Of a DNA stretch of 33,608 nt, positions 1 to 7,046 are shown piece after piece. The notes under the pieces are model-generated. The model did no database searches. It worked only from the letters and a program-made list of their open reading frames with translations, and had not been told where the DNA came from. The DNA is from Clostridium_AD sp047624165. GTDB taxonomy: Bacteria; Bacillota; Clostridia; Clostridiales; Clostridiaceae. The number at the start of each line of letters is the position of its first letter. Positions within the stretch are counted from its first letter, which is position 1. The DNA lies in the NCBI GenBank assembly GCA_047624165.1, contig JBLHPD010000027.1, forward strand, positions 1-33,608, written 5' to 3'. Made by a program: the position numbers and the translations under genes.

Positions 1-87
1 GTTTGAATATTTAAGAGTTATTTTTAGAGGGATTGGAAATAATATAATTGCTAGCGTTAATAAAAACACTATAATTCCTTTAAACAT
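1..87 (-). CDS. DUF2953-like membrane protein, 5' end only (partial)
   Basis: Reading leftward from an ATG at 87 there are 29 open codons that run off the window start. An AGGT-rich ribosome site (GGGAGGT) lies 4 bases before the ATG. The peptide begins MFKGIIVFLLTLAIILFPIP and continues LKITLKYSN, a hydrophobic N-terminal membrane segment followed by a basic-polar stretch. This opening resembles clostridial DUF2953 (YtfI-like) proteins, which are often encoded near dacF and the spore protein gene ytfJ/gerW. It diverges from the dacF-type gene across about 130 bases. Only the start is visible, so the family call rests on the first 29 residues and the neighbourhood. Confidence 0.6.
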   Translation of the reverse strand, partial: MFKGIIVFLLTLAIILFPIPLKITLKYSN

Positions 88-216
88 TTTAACCTCCCAG
101 TTTACCTAATAACTGTTATTATGCCCAAAAAGATATAAAAAAATCAATCAATATATAATTTCCTTTATTTTAGTAAATCAACTATATAATTCCTAATACT
201 TTGAAGAGGTGAGGTT

Positions 217-1347
217 ATGAAAACGAAATTTAAAATATTTTTATCATTAACTTTAAGCATATTTTTTTTATTCACATCATTAGCTCAAAATGTTTATGCT
301 GATGATATATATGTTAATGCCATAAGTGCTATAGCCTTGGACTGTGATTCGAAAATTGTTTTGTATGAAAAAAATGCATATACTCCAATTGAAATTGCTA
401 GCACTACAAAGATTATAACTGCACTTGTTGCAATTAAATGTGGAGATTTAAACAAAAAAATTATTATATCAGAGAAGGCAGCATCTATACGTGGCTCAGA
501 AATAGGCTTAAAAAAGGGAGAAGAAATAACTCTAAAAGAGTTATTATATGGACTTATGTTAAGGTCTGGAAATGATGCAGCAATTGCAATTGCAGAAGGA
601 ATAAGTGGGAGTGTTGATGAGTATCTAAAGCTTATGAATGAGTATGCATTAGAACTTGGATTATTGAATAGCAACTTTGAGTCACCTCATGGACTAGATA
701 GTGAAAATCACTATTCTACAGCTTATGATTTAGCTTTGATTACTGCAAAGGCGAAAGAAATAAAACTCTTTAATGATATAGTAAGCTCTAAAGATATTGA
801 TGCTAAAGAGTACAATTTTACCAGGAGTTATCATAATATAAATAAAATTCTATACCTTTTACCAAATTCCACAGGAGTAAAAACAGGTTTTACTGGAAAG
901 GCGGGTAAATGCTTAGTAACTTCTGTTAAAATTCAAAATAGAGATGTTATTATAATAACTTTAAATTGTACCCCTAGATGGAAGGAAACAGAGAAAATAT
1001 GCAAGTATGTTGAGAAAAATTTTGAATATAAAAAATTAGTTAGCAAAGGAGAAACTTTAGAACATCTTAATATAAAAAATGGAAAAGATAATGTTGATAT
1101 AGTAAGTGGAAAAGATATTATAATTCCAGTGAAAAATGATGAAAAGATTGAAGTTAAAATTAAGAAACCTCTATATGAAGTTTCTGCCCCAGTACAAGGA
1201 GGAGAAAAGCTAGGAAGAATAGAAGTATATGCAAACAATAAGTTGCTGTATACAGAGGCTCTAATGGCTAAGGAAACTGTTGAAAGGAAAAATGATTTTA
1301 GAAATAAATTTAATAAACTTATAGGTTTAATTATTCATAATAAATAA
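217..1347 (+). CDS. dacF: D-alanyl-D-alanine carboxypeptidase (penicillin-binding protein 5/DacF type)
   Basis: This serine DD-carboxypeptidase trims the terminal D-Ala from peptidoglycan pentapeptides outside the cell. An N-terminal signal peptide (residues 1-28, ending in NVYA) precedes the peptidase S11 domain. All three active-site motifs are present: STTK at 62-65 with the nucleophile Ser62, SGN at 117-119 and KTG at 222-224. Residues from about 257 to 345 fit the beta-rich PBP5 C-terminal domain. The last 25 residues are basic and amphipathic and could hold the protein to the membrane. The ATG follows GAAGAGGTGAGG at a good distance. At 376 residues the length is normal. In Bacillus subtilis dacF is a forespore gene, but I found no clear sigma-F promoter here. 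The dacF symbol, rather than dacA or dacB, is inferred from resemblance. Confidence 0.9.
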   Translation: MKTKFKIFLSLTLSIFFLFTSLAQNVYADDIYVNAISAIALDCDSKIVLYEKNAYTPIEIASTTKIITALVAIKCGDLNKKIIISEKAASIRGSEIGLKKGEEITLKELLYGLMLRSGNDAAIAIAEGISGSVDEYLKLMNEYALELGLLNSNFESPHGLDSENHYSTAYDLALITAKAKEIKLFNDIVSSKDIDAKEYNFTRSYHNINKILYLLPNSTGVKTGFTGKAGKCLVTSVKIQNRDVIIITLNCTPRWKETEKICKYVEKNFEYKKLVSKGETLEHLNIKNGKDNVDIVSGKDIIIPVKNDEKIEVKIKKPLYEVSAPVQGGEKLGRIEVYANNKLLYTEALMAKETVERKNDFRNKFNKLIGLIIHNK

Positions 1348-1376
1348 AAAGGTCATTTTCGAATCATTTATTTATT
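1339..1376. terminator. Weak terminator-like hairpin after the carboxypeptidase gene
   Basis: A 10-bp inverted repeat (AATAAATAAA at 1339-1348 and its complement at 1367-1376) overlaps the dacF stop codon and has an 18-base loop. It is very AT-rich, so its strength is uncertain. Confidence 0.3.
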
Positions 1377-1505
1377 TTAAATATTAAAATCTATTTATAT
1401 GTTAAGGTAGATATTTTTTAGATATTGAAGTAATACTTTTTAAATTGTAACAATTTTTATACTTTTAAATATTTTAATAGTATAGTACTTTAGGAGGTTA
1501 TATTG

Positions 1506-1577
1506 ATGAGTTATGAACCATATGATTGTATTGATGTAGGAAGTGAATATTGTCCTAGAGACACTAAACTGCGATAA
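1506..1577 (+). pseudogene. 5' fragment of the interrupted iron-sulfur flavoprotein gene
   Basis: An ATG preceded by TAGGAGG opens a 23-codon frame. Its first 17 residues, MSYEPYDCIDVGSEYCP, match the beginning I expect for clostridial PyrK/SudB-like proteins that continue CHLAETGDC. Here the frame crosses into the inserted element at 1551 and ends after six further codons, with the stop inside the hairpin at 1559-1591. The missing remainder lies at 7021-7968 in the same codon phase. The strong ribosome site belongs to this fragment, while the 3' part has none. The 158 bases before it contain no promoter that I could assign with confidence. In the integrated state the product would be a non-functional 23-residue peptide. 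Confidence 0.8.
1527..1576 (+). other. attL of the recombinase element
   Basis: Host gene sequence runs up to 1550, the putative crossover dinucleotide TG is at 1551-1552, and the element attP half-arm follows at 1553-1576. The arm holds GACACTAAACTGCGATA, which is mirrored in the attR arm. Confidence 0.75.
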
Positions 1578-1591
1578 GCAGTTTAGTGTCT
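1559..1591. terminator. Hairpin terminator at the element's left end
   Basis: A perfect 14-bp stem (AGACACTAAACTGC at 1559-1572 and its complement at 1578-1591) with loop GATAA is followed on the plus strand by CTTATTTT. It begins 8 bases inside the element and ends on the recombinase stop codon. It would stop transcripts entering from the interrupted gene's own promoter. One arm is also part of the att site. Confidence 0.65.
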
Positions 1592-3189
1592 TATTTTAAA
1601 GACATAAGATTAATTTTTACAATGCCTTTATCACCATCCCAATATATTGAATCTAAAACATTATTAATTAACAAATGCTTATTATTGAAATTTAAGACAT
1701 CAGTAATAGATGAAAAGTTATTTAAAGCATATGCAAATTTAGTTATACTTTGATTATCGCTTTTACATTTATGAGAAGTAGATCTTAAGCTTTCATATTT
1801 AGAATTAAGGATCTCTAGTTCATTTCCTAATTTCAAAATTTGAGGTTTTATATATTTTGATATTTCATTTTCAAAAGATAGCTGATTTACTAAAATATTT
1901 ATCTGAGATTGTTTTGTATTTATTTGTTCTGATAAGTTGTCCATTTCAGATTGCAGAAAATTATTATTATTCATTTCTGATTTAATATTATTCAACTCTT
2001 CTATCAAAATATTTTTATCAACAGTAATGTTTTTTAAATTATCTATAGTTATGGCTTCAAGTTCATCTACGCGGATATTAGGATTATTACACCGGACGCC
2101 TTTTGAATAATCTTTAGTGCTACAAACATAATACTGGATTTTTTTATTTGTTTTTGAACTAATATGACCATGTTTAACAATCATACTTTTACCACATTTA
2201 GAACATTTTAAAGTCCCAGTAAGTAATGCTGCTGCTGAGGTTCCAAGCCTTGGCGCTTTATATTTATTTGTATCTAATAATTTTTGAACTTTAAGCCATT
2301 GGGATGCATCAATAATTCCGTCATGAGTCGAAACAGCAGCTATCCATTCTGTTATATCTCGCTTAATCTTAGCCCCTTTACTTTTGTTATAAGTAAGAAT
2401 GCCATGTTTATCATTAGCGGACCCCGTTACATTCATTCCAATAGTTTCAAGATAATTCATAACAGTTTCATTTGCTCTAACATAGAGGGGATTTCTTAGT
2501 ATAAGCTGAATTCTTTTTTTATTAAAATCTGCCCCATTTTTTGTTTTAATATTCTTTTTAAAAATGAATACAAAAACCTGACTAATGGATTTGTACTGTA
2601 AATATTTGTCGTAAATAATTTTTACTACATCTAATTCTTTTTTTATAGGTGATAATGTATACATTATTTTTTCCTTGAATTCAGCATCTAAATAGGATAG
2701 TTTTTTACTTTCATATCCCAAGGGAGTTTGGCCTCCTAGCCATCTTCCACTTTTAGCAAGCTCTAACATATTGTCCCTAACTCGTTCGCCAATAGTTTCA
2801 CGTTCGAGTTGCGCAAAAACAGAGGCAATATACATCATGGCGCGGCCCATAGGTGTTGACGTATCAAATTGTTCATTAACACTTACAAAACTTATGTGTA
2901 AAATTTCTAAATCATTTATAAGGTTAGTAAAATCAGAGATATTTCTACTTATTCTATCTAGTCTATAACAGATGAGGGTATGAAATTTTTTTTCCTTTGC
3001 ATCAATGAGCATTTTTTGAAACTGAGGTCTTTTAACATTTTTTCCTGAAAAACCTTCATCTTCGTATATTATAAACTTTTCAATTCCTAAATGAGTACCT
3101 TCATGCTTGCACAGTTCAATTTGGTTTATTATTGATTCGCCTTTTCCTGTGATCTTTGATTTTCTGGAGTATATAGCAGCAATCTTCAA
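1591..3189 (-). CDS. Large serine recombinase (site-specific integrase/excisionase)
   Basis: This enzyme cuts and rejoins DNA at short att sites through a serine-DNA intermediate. The N-terminal resolvase domain (about 2-150) has the IYSRKS motif with nucleophile Ser8, the YRLDRISRN segment, and the helix leading to GRAMMYIASVFAQLERE. A recombinase domain follows with GRWLGGQTPLGY. A zinc ribbon at about 327-370 has CSKCGK and two further Cys. A coiled coil lies near 380-470. At 532 residues it is typical of phage-type and skin-type enzymes. Translation starts at TTG after AAGGAG. The gene ends at the hairpin next to attL, which places it beside its own recombination site. It is the obvious agent for the insertion in the flavoprotein gene. 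Large serine recombinases usually need a partner protein for excision; the 50-residue ORF at 3425 is a candidate. Confidence 0.95.
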   Translation of the reverse strand: MKIAAIYSRKSKITGKGESIINQIELCKHEGTHLGIEKFIIYEDEGFSGKNVKRPQFQKMLIDAKEKKFHTLICYRLDRISRNISDFTNLINDLEILHISFVSVNEQFDTSTPMGRAMMYIASVFAQLERETIGERVRDNMLELAKSGRWLGGQTPLGYESKKLSYLDAEFKEKIMYTLSPIKKELDVVKIIYDKYLQYKSISQVFVFIFKKNIKTKNGADFNKKRIQLILRNPLYVRANETVMNYLETIGMNVTGSANDKHGILTYNKSKGAKIKRDITEWIAAVSTHDGIIDASQWLKVQKLLDTNKYKAPRLGTSAAALLTGTLKCSKCGKSMIVKHGHISSKTNKKIQYYVCSTKDYSKGVRCNNPNIRVDELEAITIDNLKNITVDKNILIEELNNIKSEMNNNNFLQSEMDNLSEQINTKQSQINILVNQLSFENEISKYIKPQILKLGNELEILNSKYESLRSTSHKCKSDNQSITKFAYALNNFSSITDVLNFNNKHLLINNVLDSIYWDGDKGIVKINLMSLK

Positions 3190-3230
3190 TTTATTTACTC
3201 CTTATATAATTGATTTTAAAGTTTGACAAA

Positions 3231-3261
3231 AGCATTTACTAACATAAAAAGTAAAAATGCT
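3231..3261. promoter_or_regulatory. Imperfect inverted repeat before the recombinase gene
   Basis: AGCATTTACT (3231-3240) is mirrored by AGTAAAAATGCT (3250-3261) apart from a 2-base insertion. It lies about 45 bases upstream of the recombinase TTG, in the divergent region shared with the 50-residue ORF. It could be an operator or a leader hairpin for the recombinase; this is inference from position only. Confidence 0.3.
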
Positions 3262-3424
3262 ATATTATATACAATATAAAAGCTTTAAAAAATAAAAATG
3301 AATTTAAATAAAATAATATTATGCGAAAATTTATACAACTAAAGTTATTTATTTAAATATATGATTGTAACACTGTGATTAAAACTGCATACTATAATAT
3401 ATTAGGTTATTTGGGGGATTGTAA

Positions 3425-3577
3425 ATGAAGATTAACTCTACGATTCTTTTAGAATTAAATAAAAGAGAATCTGAACTTTTGAATGAACAATATACACGGA
3501 CTGTTGCAAAAATAATAGCTTCAGAGTTTTCATTACAAGAAATAAACGAATTAATAGAAAAGTTATTGATTACCTAA
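3425..3577 (+). CDS. Small 50-residue protein of unknown function in the element
   Basis: The ATG is preceded by GGGGGA at normal spacing and opens 50 codons. The predicted protein begins MKINSTILLELNKRESELLN and ends EINELIEKLLIT. It is rich in Glu, Leu and Lys, has no Cys and no membrane segment, and looks almost wholly helical, so it may form a small helical dimer. It is transcribed away from the recombinase gene with about 235 bases between them. I do not recognise the family. Its size, charge and place beside the recombinase make it a candidate recombination directionality factor or regulator, but nothing in the sequence proves this. The next 257 bases, up to the clp gene, hold only short broken frames (for example TRVELNRKGEV then stop), which may be remains of lost element genes. 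Confidence 0.6.
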   Translation: MKINSTILLELNKRESELLNEQYTRTVAKIIASEFSLQEINELIEKLLIT

Positions 3578-3765
3578 GTTATTTGATGTTTTGGCATAAA
3601 TGGGACTGTTTTTGAGGAGGAATATATATACAAGAGTAGAATTAAATAGAAAAGGAGAAGTTTAAAAATAATTAAGGGTGGTATTTTAGTAATAAAAAAT
3701 AAACAATCTGAATATACTGAACAAATTCTATTAAAAAATGATATACTATTGTAATACCCGATATG

Positions 3766-3809
3766 AGGTGCATGATAATAAATAACAAGTTATTTATTAT
3801 CATGCACCT
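3766..3809. promoter_or_regulatory. Perfect 21-bp inverted repeat in the clpE leader
   Basis: Two exact 21-base arms (3766-3786 and 3789-3809, starting AGGTGCATGATAATAAATAA) are separated by only AA. The repeat lies just before the clpE ribosome site. A possible promoter, TGAACA then 18 bases then TATACT, ends near 3747, so the repeat would be in the 5' leader. There is no T tract on either side, and it matches neither the CIRCE box nor a CtsR heptad repeat. It may be an operator or a ribosome-controlling hairpin. Confidence 0.55.
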
Positions 3810-3834
3810 AACATGAAATATGGAGATGATTTAT

Positions 3835-6138
3835 ATGAAGTTATGTGAAATATGTAAAAAGAATATAGCAATGATATTAACATCAAAAATTGAAAATGGG
3901 AAAACTGAAACTTTAGCTTTATGTATAGAGTGTGCTAAAAAGAGGGGAGTTCCAGTTATGGATCAATTGATGCAACAAGCTGGGATATCATCAGATGATA
4001 TCGAAAACTTAAATGAGCAAATGGGTAATATATTTAAAGACATGAATTTAGAAGACATGAAGTTAGAAGATTTAAACCTTGAGAATGGTGAAGGAGAAAA
4101 GAATATTGGTAATATTTTTAATGGGTTATTTGCGCCTGCTGAAGAAAACAAAGATTTTATAGAGGATAAACTTGAAACTCCATCTAACATTAAAAATGAA
4201 ACTGAAGATAAATCAAAAAAGAATTGGTTTAAAAAGAAAAGGAAGCACCTAGATACATATGGCATAAACTTAACAAACAAGGCAAATCAAAAGGAAGTTG
4301 ACAAAGTTGTTGGAAGGCATAAAGAAATTGATCGCGTGGTACAGATTTTAAATAGAAGAAGCAAAAATAATCCTATATTAATTGGCGAAGCAGGAGTAGG
4401 TAAAACAGCTATTGCTGAGGGGTTGGCTGTAAGAATTGCAGAAAGACAAGTGCCAGAAAAATTATTCAATGCTGAAGTTTATCTACTTGATCTCACTGCT
4501 GTGGTTGCAGGTACACAATTTAGAGGTCAATTTGAAGGACGTATGAAGTCAATTATTGAAGAAGCTAAGGAAAGTGGAAATATAATATTAGTTATTGATG
4601 AGGTACACAATATTATGGGCGCTGGTGAAGTTCAGGGTGGAGCAATGAACGCAGCAAATATTTTAAAACCAGCTTTGGCTAAGGGTGATATACAAGTTAT
4701 TGGAGTGACTACTTTGGAGGAATATAGAAAATATATTGAAAAAGATGCAGCACTTGAGAGAAGATTTCAGCCTGTCTTAGTTGAAGAACCCAGTATAGCT
4801 GAGGCAATAGAAATCTTAAAAGGAATAAGAGGATACTATGAAGAATATCATAAAGTTAAAATATCTGATGAAGTAATTGAAGAAGCTGTAAATTTAGCTG
4901 AAAGATATATAACAGACAGGTTTCTGCCAGACAAAGCAATAGATGTTATTGATGAAGCCGGTTCTCGTGCTAATTTAAAAAATAAAGGTCTTGTGGAACT
5001 TGCAGGCTTAAAAGAGGAATTAGAAAGAAGTCAAAATGGAAAGATGGAGGCAGAGGATACTGGAAATTTTGAAAAAGCAGCAGAATATAGGATGAAGTTA
5101 TGCAAAATGAAAGAAAATATAAATGAAATTGAGAAAAAATGCAGTGAAGTTCAAATTACTAAAGAGGATATTGCATTTGTAATTGAGGCATGGACAAAAA
5201 TTCCAATGCAAAAAATTACAGAAAAAGAAGCGGAAAAGTTATTAAACTTGGAGAGCAGGCTCCACATGCGAGTTATTGGGCAAAATGAGGCTATTAAGAG
5301 TTTATCTAGAGCAATTAGGCGGAATCGTTCAGGATTTAGGAAAAAGAAAAAGCCATCCTCCTTTATTTTTGTAGGACCGACAGGGGTTGGGAAAACGGAG
5401 CTTGTTAAAACACTATCTTGTGAGCTTTTTGGAAGTGAGGAAGCATTAATACGCATCGATATGTCTGAATACATGGAAAAACACACTGTTTCCAAGTTAA
5501 TTGGCGCACCACCAGGATATGTAGGGTATGATCAGGGCGGTCAATTAACTGAAAAAGTTAGAAGGAAGCCTTACAGCGTAATTCTTTTAGATGAGATAGA
5601 GAAAGCTCATCCTGATGTATTTAACATGCTTTTACAAATTCTTGAGGATGGAAGACTAACAGATAGTCAAGGTAGAACTGTTTTCTTTGAAAATACTGTA
5701 ATAATAATGACATCTAATGCAGGTACTCAGTTTAAAGCAGGTAGTATTGGGTTTGTTCAAGGTGATTATGATATTTTAGAAGCACGAGTAAAGGACGCTT
5801 TAAAAGAGACCTTTAGGCCAGAATTTTTAAACAGAGTAGATGAAACTATTGTATTTACACCTTTAAAAAAGGAAGAACTTCGCAAAATAGTAGACCTTAT
5901 GATTATGGAAGTAGTAAGCGAGGCACTCGAAAAGAAAATTATATTAGATGTTTCGTGTGAGGTAGCTGACTTTATATTAGAAAAAGGATATGATGAAAAA
6001 TATGGTGCGAGGCCACTAAGGAGAGCTATTCAAAAATATATTGAAGATGAGGTTGCAGAGCATTATCTCGAAAATAAATTAAGTGAAGGGTCAAAGATAA
6101 CTATAGAATTAAAAGAAAATAAAATTGTTATAGTATAA
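3835..6138 (+). CDS. clpE: ClpE-like AAA+ unfoldase with N-terminal zinc finger
   Basis: This is an ATP-driven Hsp100 unfoldase expected to feed proteins to ClpP. Residues 4-33 form a zinc finger (CEIC at 4-7, CIEC at 30-33), the mark of ClpE rather than ClpC. An acidic linker follows. The first AAA domain has Walker A GEAGVGKT (184-191) and Walker B VIDEVH near 252. A short UvrB/UvrC-like helix pair (FEKAAEYRMK) lies between the two AAA domains. The second has Walker A GPTGVGKT (514-521) and Walker B LLDEIEKAHPD. IGF at 638-640 is the ClpP-binding loop. At 767 residues it is somewhat longer than Bacillus ClpE. I chose the ATG at 3835 because GGAG sits before it and MKLCEIC begins the finger; an in-frame ATG at 3820 lies upstream of that site. 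Unusually, it is cargo of the recombinase element. Confidence 0.9.
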   Translation: MKLCEICKKNIAMILTSKIENGKTETLALCIECAKKRGVPVMDQLMQQAGISSDDIENLNEQMGNIFKDMNLEDMKLEDLNLENGEGEKNIGNIFNGLFAPAEENKDFIEDKLETPSNIKNETEDKSKKNWFKKKRKHLDTYGINLTNKANQKEVDKVVGRHKEIDRVVQILNRRSKNNPILIGEAGVGKTAIAEGLAVRIAERQVPEKLFNAEVYLLDLTAVVAGTQFRGQFEGRMKSIIEEAKESGNIILVIDEVHNIMGAGEVQGGAMNAANILKPALAKGDIQVIGVTTLEEYRKYIEKDAALERRFQPVLVEEPSIAEAIEILKGIRGYYEEYHKVKISDEVIEEAVNLAERYITDRFLPDKAIDVIDEAGSRANLKNKGLVELAGLKEELERSQNGKMEAEDTGNFEKAAEYRMKLCKMKENINEIEKKCSEVQITKEDIAFVIEAWTKIPMQKITEKEAEKLLNLESRLHMRVIGQNEAIKSLSRAIRRNRSGFRKKKKPSSFIFVGPTGVGKTELVKTLSCELFGSEEALIRIDMSEYMEKHTVSKLIGAPPGYVGYDQGGQLTEKVRRKPYSVILLDEIEKAHPDVFNMLLQILEDGRLTDSQGRTVFFENTVIIMTSNAGTQFKAGSIGFVQGDYDILEARVKDALKETFRPEFLNRVDETIVFTPLKKEELRKIVDLMIMEVVSEALEKKIILDVSCEVADFILEKGYDEKYGARPLRRAIQKYIEDEVAEHYLENKLSEGSKITIELKENKIVIV

Positions 6139-6188
6139 AACACAAAAGCTACTGAAAATTATTCAGTAGCTTTTGTGTTTTATACTAT
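6130..6188. terminator. Bidirectional terminator between clpE and the PAP2 gene
   Basis: A perfect 27-bp inverted repeat (6130-6156 and 6162-6188) has a 5-base loop. Its core is CACAAAAGCTACTGAA and its complement, flanked by A and T runs on both strands. It contains the clpE stop codon and lies between two convergent genes. Confidence 0.85.
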
Positions 6189-6189
6189 A

Positions 6190-6849
6190 TTATTGTTCGA
6201 TTTTTTGTTTAGGAAAATTATAGGCTCTTCTAGAATTATAAAGCTTGTACTGCTTTTCGACATAAACAATTGAATTGAAAATAACTTCACATAGAAATAT
6301 CGCAGAAAATATATCCATTATAACGTGTTGTTTAACAAATTGAGTGGATATTATAATAAGAAATCCCAAGACATTAACTGGAATTTTAAATGATTTTCTA
6401 GCATTAGTAGCATTAATTCCTTTAACAGCTAGGTAGGAAGTAATTACATGTATGCTTGGAAAACAATTGTATGGCGCGTCAGAATTATAGGTAAATAAAA
6501 TAAGCTTTGATAATATATCATCACCTGTAACAATAGGCCTTGTTACAGCGGTCTGAAAAAAATAAAAAGTAAAAAAGGCAACAACATAACATAAACTTAA
6601 AGTAAGCATAATTTTATAATAAAATTTTCTGTTTTTAAAGCACAAGTAAACAAAACAAAAGGCTAAGAAAAACCATAAAGACATATAAGGCACTATAAAG
6701 ACCTTTATAAGTGGTAAAAATCTATCTATATCAGTAGTTAAATCATATACGCCTCTTTGAGTATTATTTAGTGACCAATAAAATAAATTAGAAAAAGGAA
6801 TAGAACCAATAAGTAAAAGTGGCAATAAATTTGTAAAAAATTTCTTCAA
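6190..6849 (-). CDS. PAP2-family membrane phosphatase
   Basis: This integral membrane protein of 219 residues has about six hydrophobic segments. It carries the PAP2/acid-phosphatase motifs: a degenerate first motif around TAVTRPIVTG, FPSIHV (second motif with the catalytic-type His), and KQHVIMDIFSAI (third motif, His and Asp). This pattern fits the Aur1/inositolphosphotransferase-like branch acting on lipid phosphates such as phosphatidic acid or undecaprenyl pyrophosphate. The substrate cannot be told from sequence. Translation starts at TTG with AAAGGA upstream. It is the rightmost gene of the recombinase element and converges with clpE. About 170 bases separate its start from attR and show no other gene. 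Confidence 0.8.
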   Translation of the reverse strand: MKKFFTNLLPLLLIGSIPFSNLFYWSLNNTQRGVYDLTTDIDRFLPLIKVFIVPYMSLWFFLAFCFVYLCFKNRKFYYKIMLTLSLCYVVAFFTFYFFQTAVTRPIVTGDDILSKLILFTYNSDAPYNCFPSIHVITSYLAVKGINATNARKSFKIPVNVLGFLIIISTQFVKQHVIMDIFSAIFLCEVIFNSIVYVEKQYKLYNSRRAYNFPKQKIEQ

Positions 6850-6996
6850 ATAATCAATCCTTTCTTCTTAGAGTAAGTTTAACGGAAAATCACATTAGTT
6901 TCAATGATTTTATTGAAAATATTTTATGAATATGTTGTCATTACTATAAGAATTAAACAATTGTATTGTGCGTAGAGTGTAAACTTAATTAAATAA

Positions 6997-7046
6997 TATC
7001 GCAGTTTGGTGTCACAACCATGTCCTTGCCATCTGGCAGAAACAGG
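6997..7046 (+). other. attR of the recombinase element
   Basis: The element attP half-arm (6997-7020, with ATCGCAGTTTGGTGTC) is followed by the putative crossover TG at 7021-7022 and then host gene sequence TCCTTGCCATC. The arm is the inverted counterpart of 1553-1576, with 19 of 24 positions matching. Confidence 0.75.

Larger units (their letters stand above)
1551..7020. mobile_element. Serine-recombinase intervening element (skin-like), 5470 bp
   Basis: The element splits one gene into a 5' part (1506-1550) and a 3' part (7021-7968). The hexamer TGTCCT occurs at both junctions, at 1551-1556 and 7021-7026. Joining the outer flanks at it restores a 330-codon frame without adding or losing a base. 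Joining the inner ends gives an attP whose two 24-base arms are inverted copies around a central TG, with 19 of 24 positions matching. The large serine recombinase gene lies about 40 bases inside the left end, as is usual for such elements. The other cargo is a 50-residue protein, a ClpE-like unfoldase and a PAP2 phosphatase. No phage structural or conjugation genes are present. The element boundaries are read directly from the sequence. Its ability to excise, and the timing, are inferred. Confidence 0.85.

Noticed and set aside
1378..1505. Sporulation sigma promoter for the interrupted gene
   Set aside because: Several partial matches to sigma-E or sigma-K -10 boxes occur (for example TATATGTTA), but none has a suitable -35 partner.
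3578..3765. Additional genes between the 50-residue ORF and clpE
   Set aside because: Only short frames without a proper start codon are present; at most decayed remains.
3766..3809. CIRCE or CtsR heat-shock operator before clpE
   Set aside because: The arms contain neither TTAGCACTC/GAGTGCTAA nor the GGTCAAA direct repeat.
7006..7020. TTG or GTG at 7006-7011 as the true start of the iron-sulfur flavoprotein gene
   Set aside because: There is no ribosome site before it, the bases form the att arm of the element, and the missing N-terminus is found in phase at 1506-1550.
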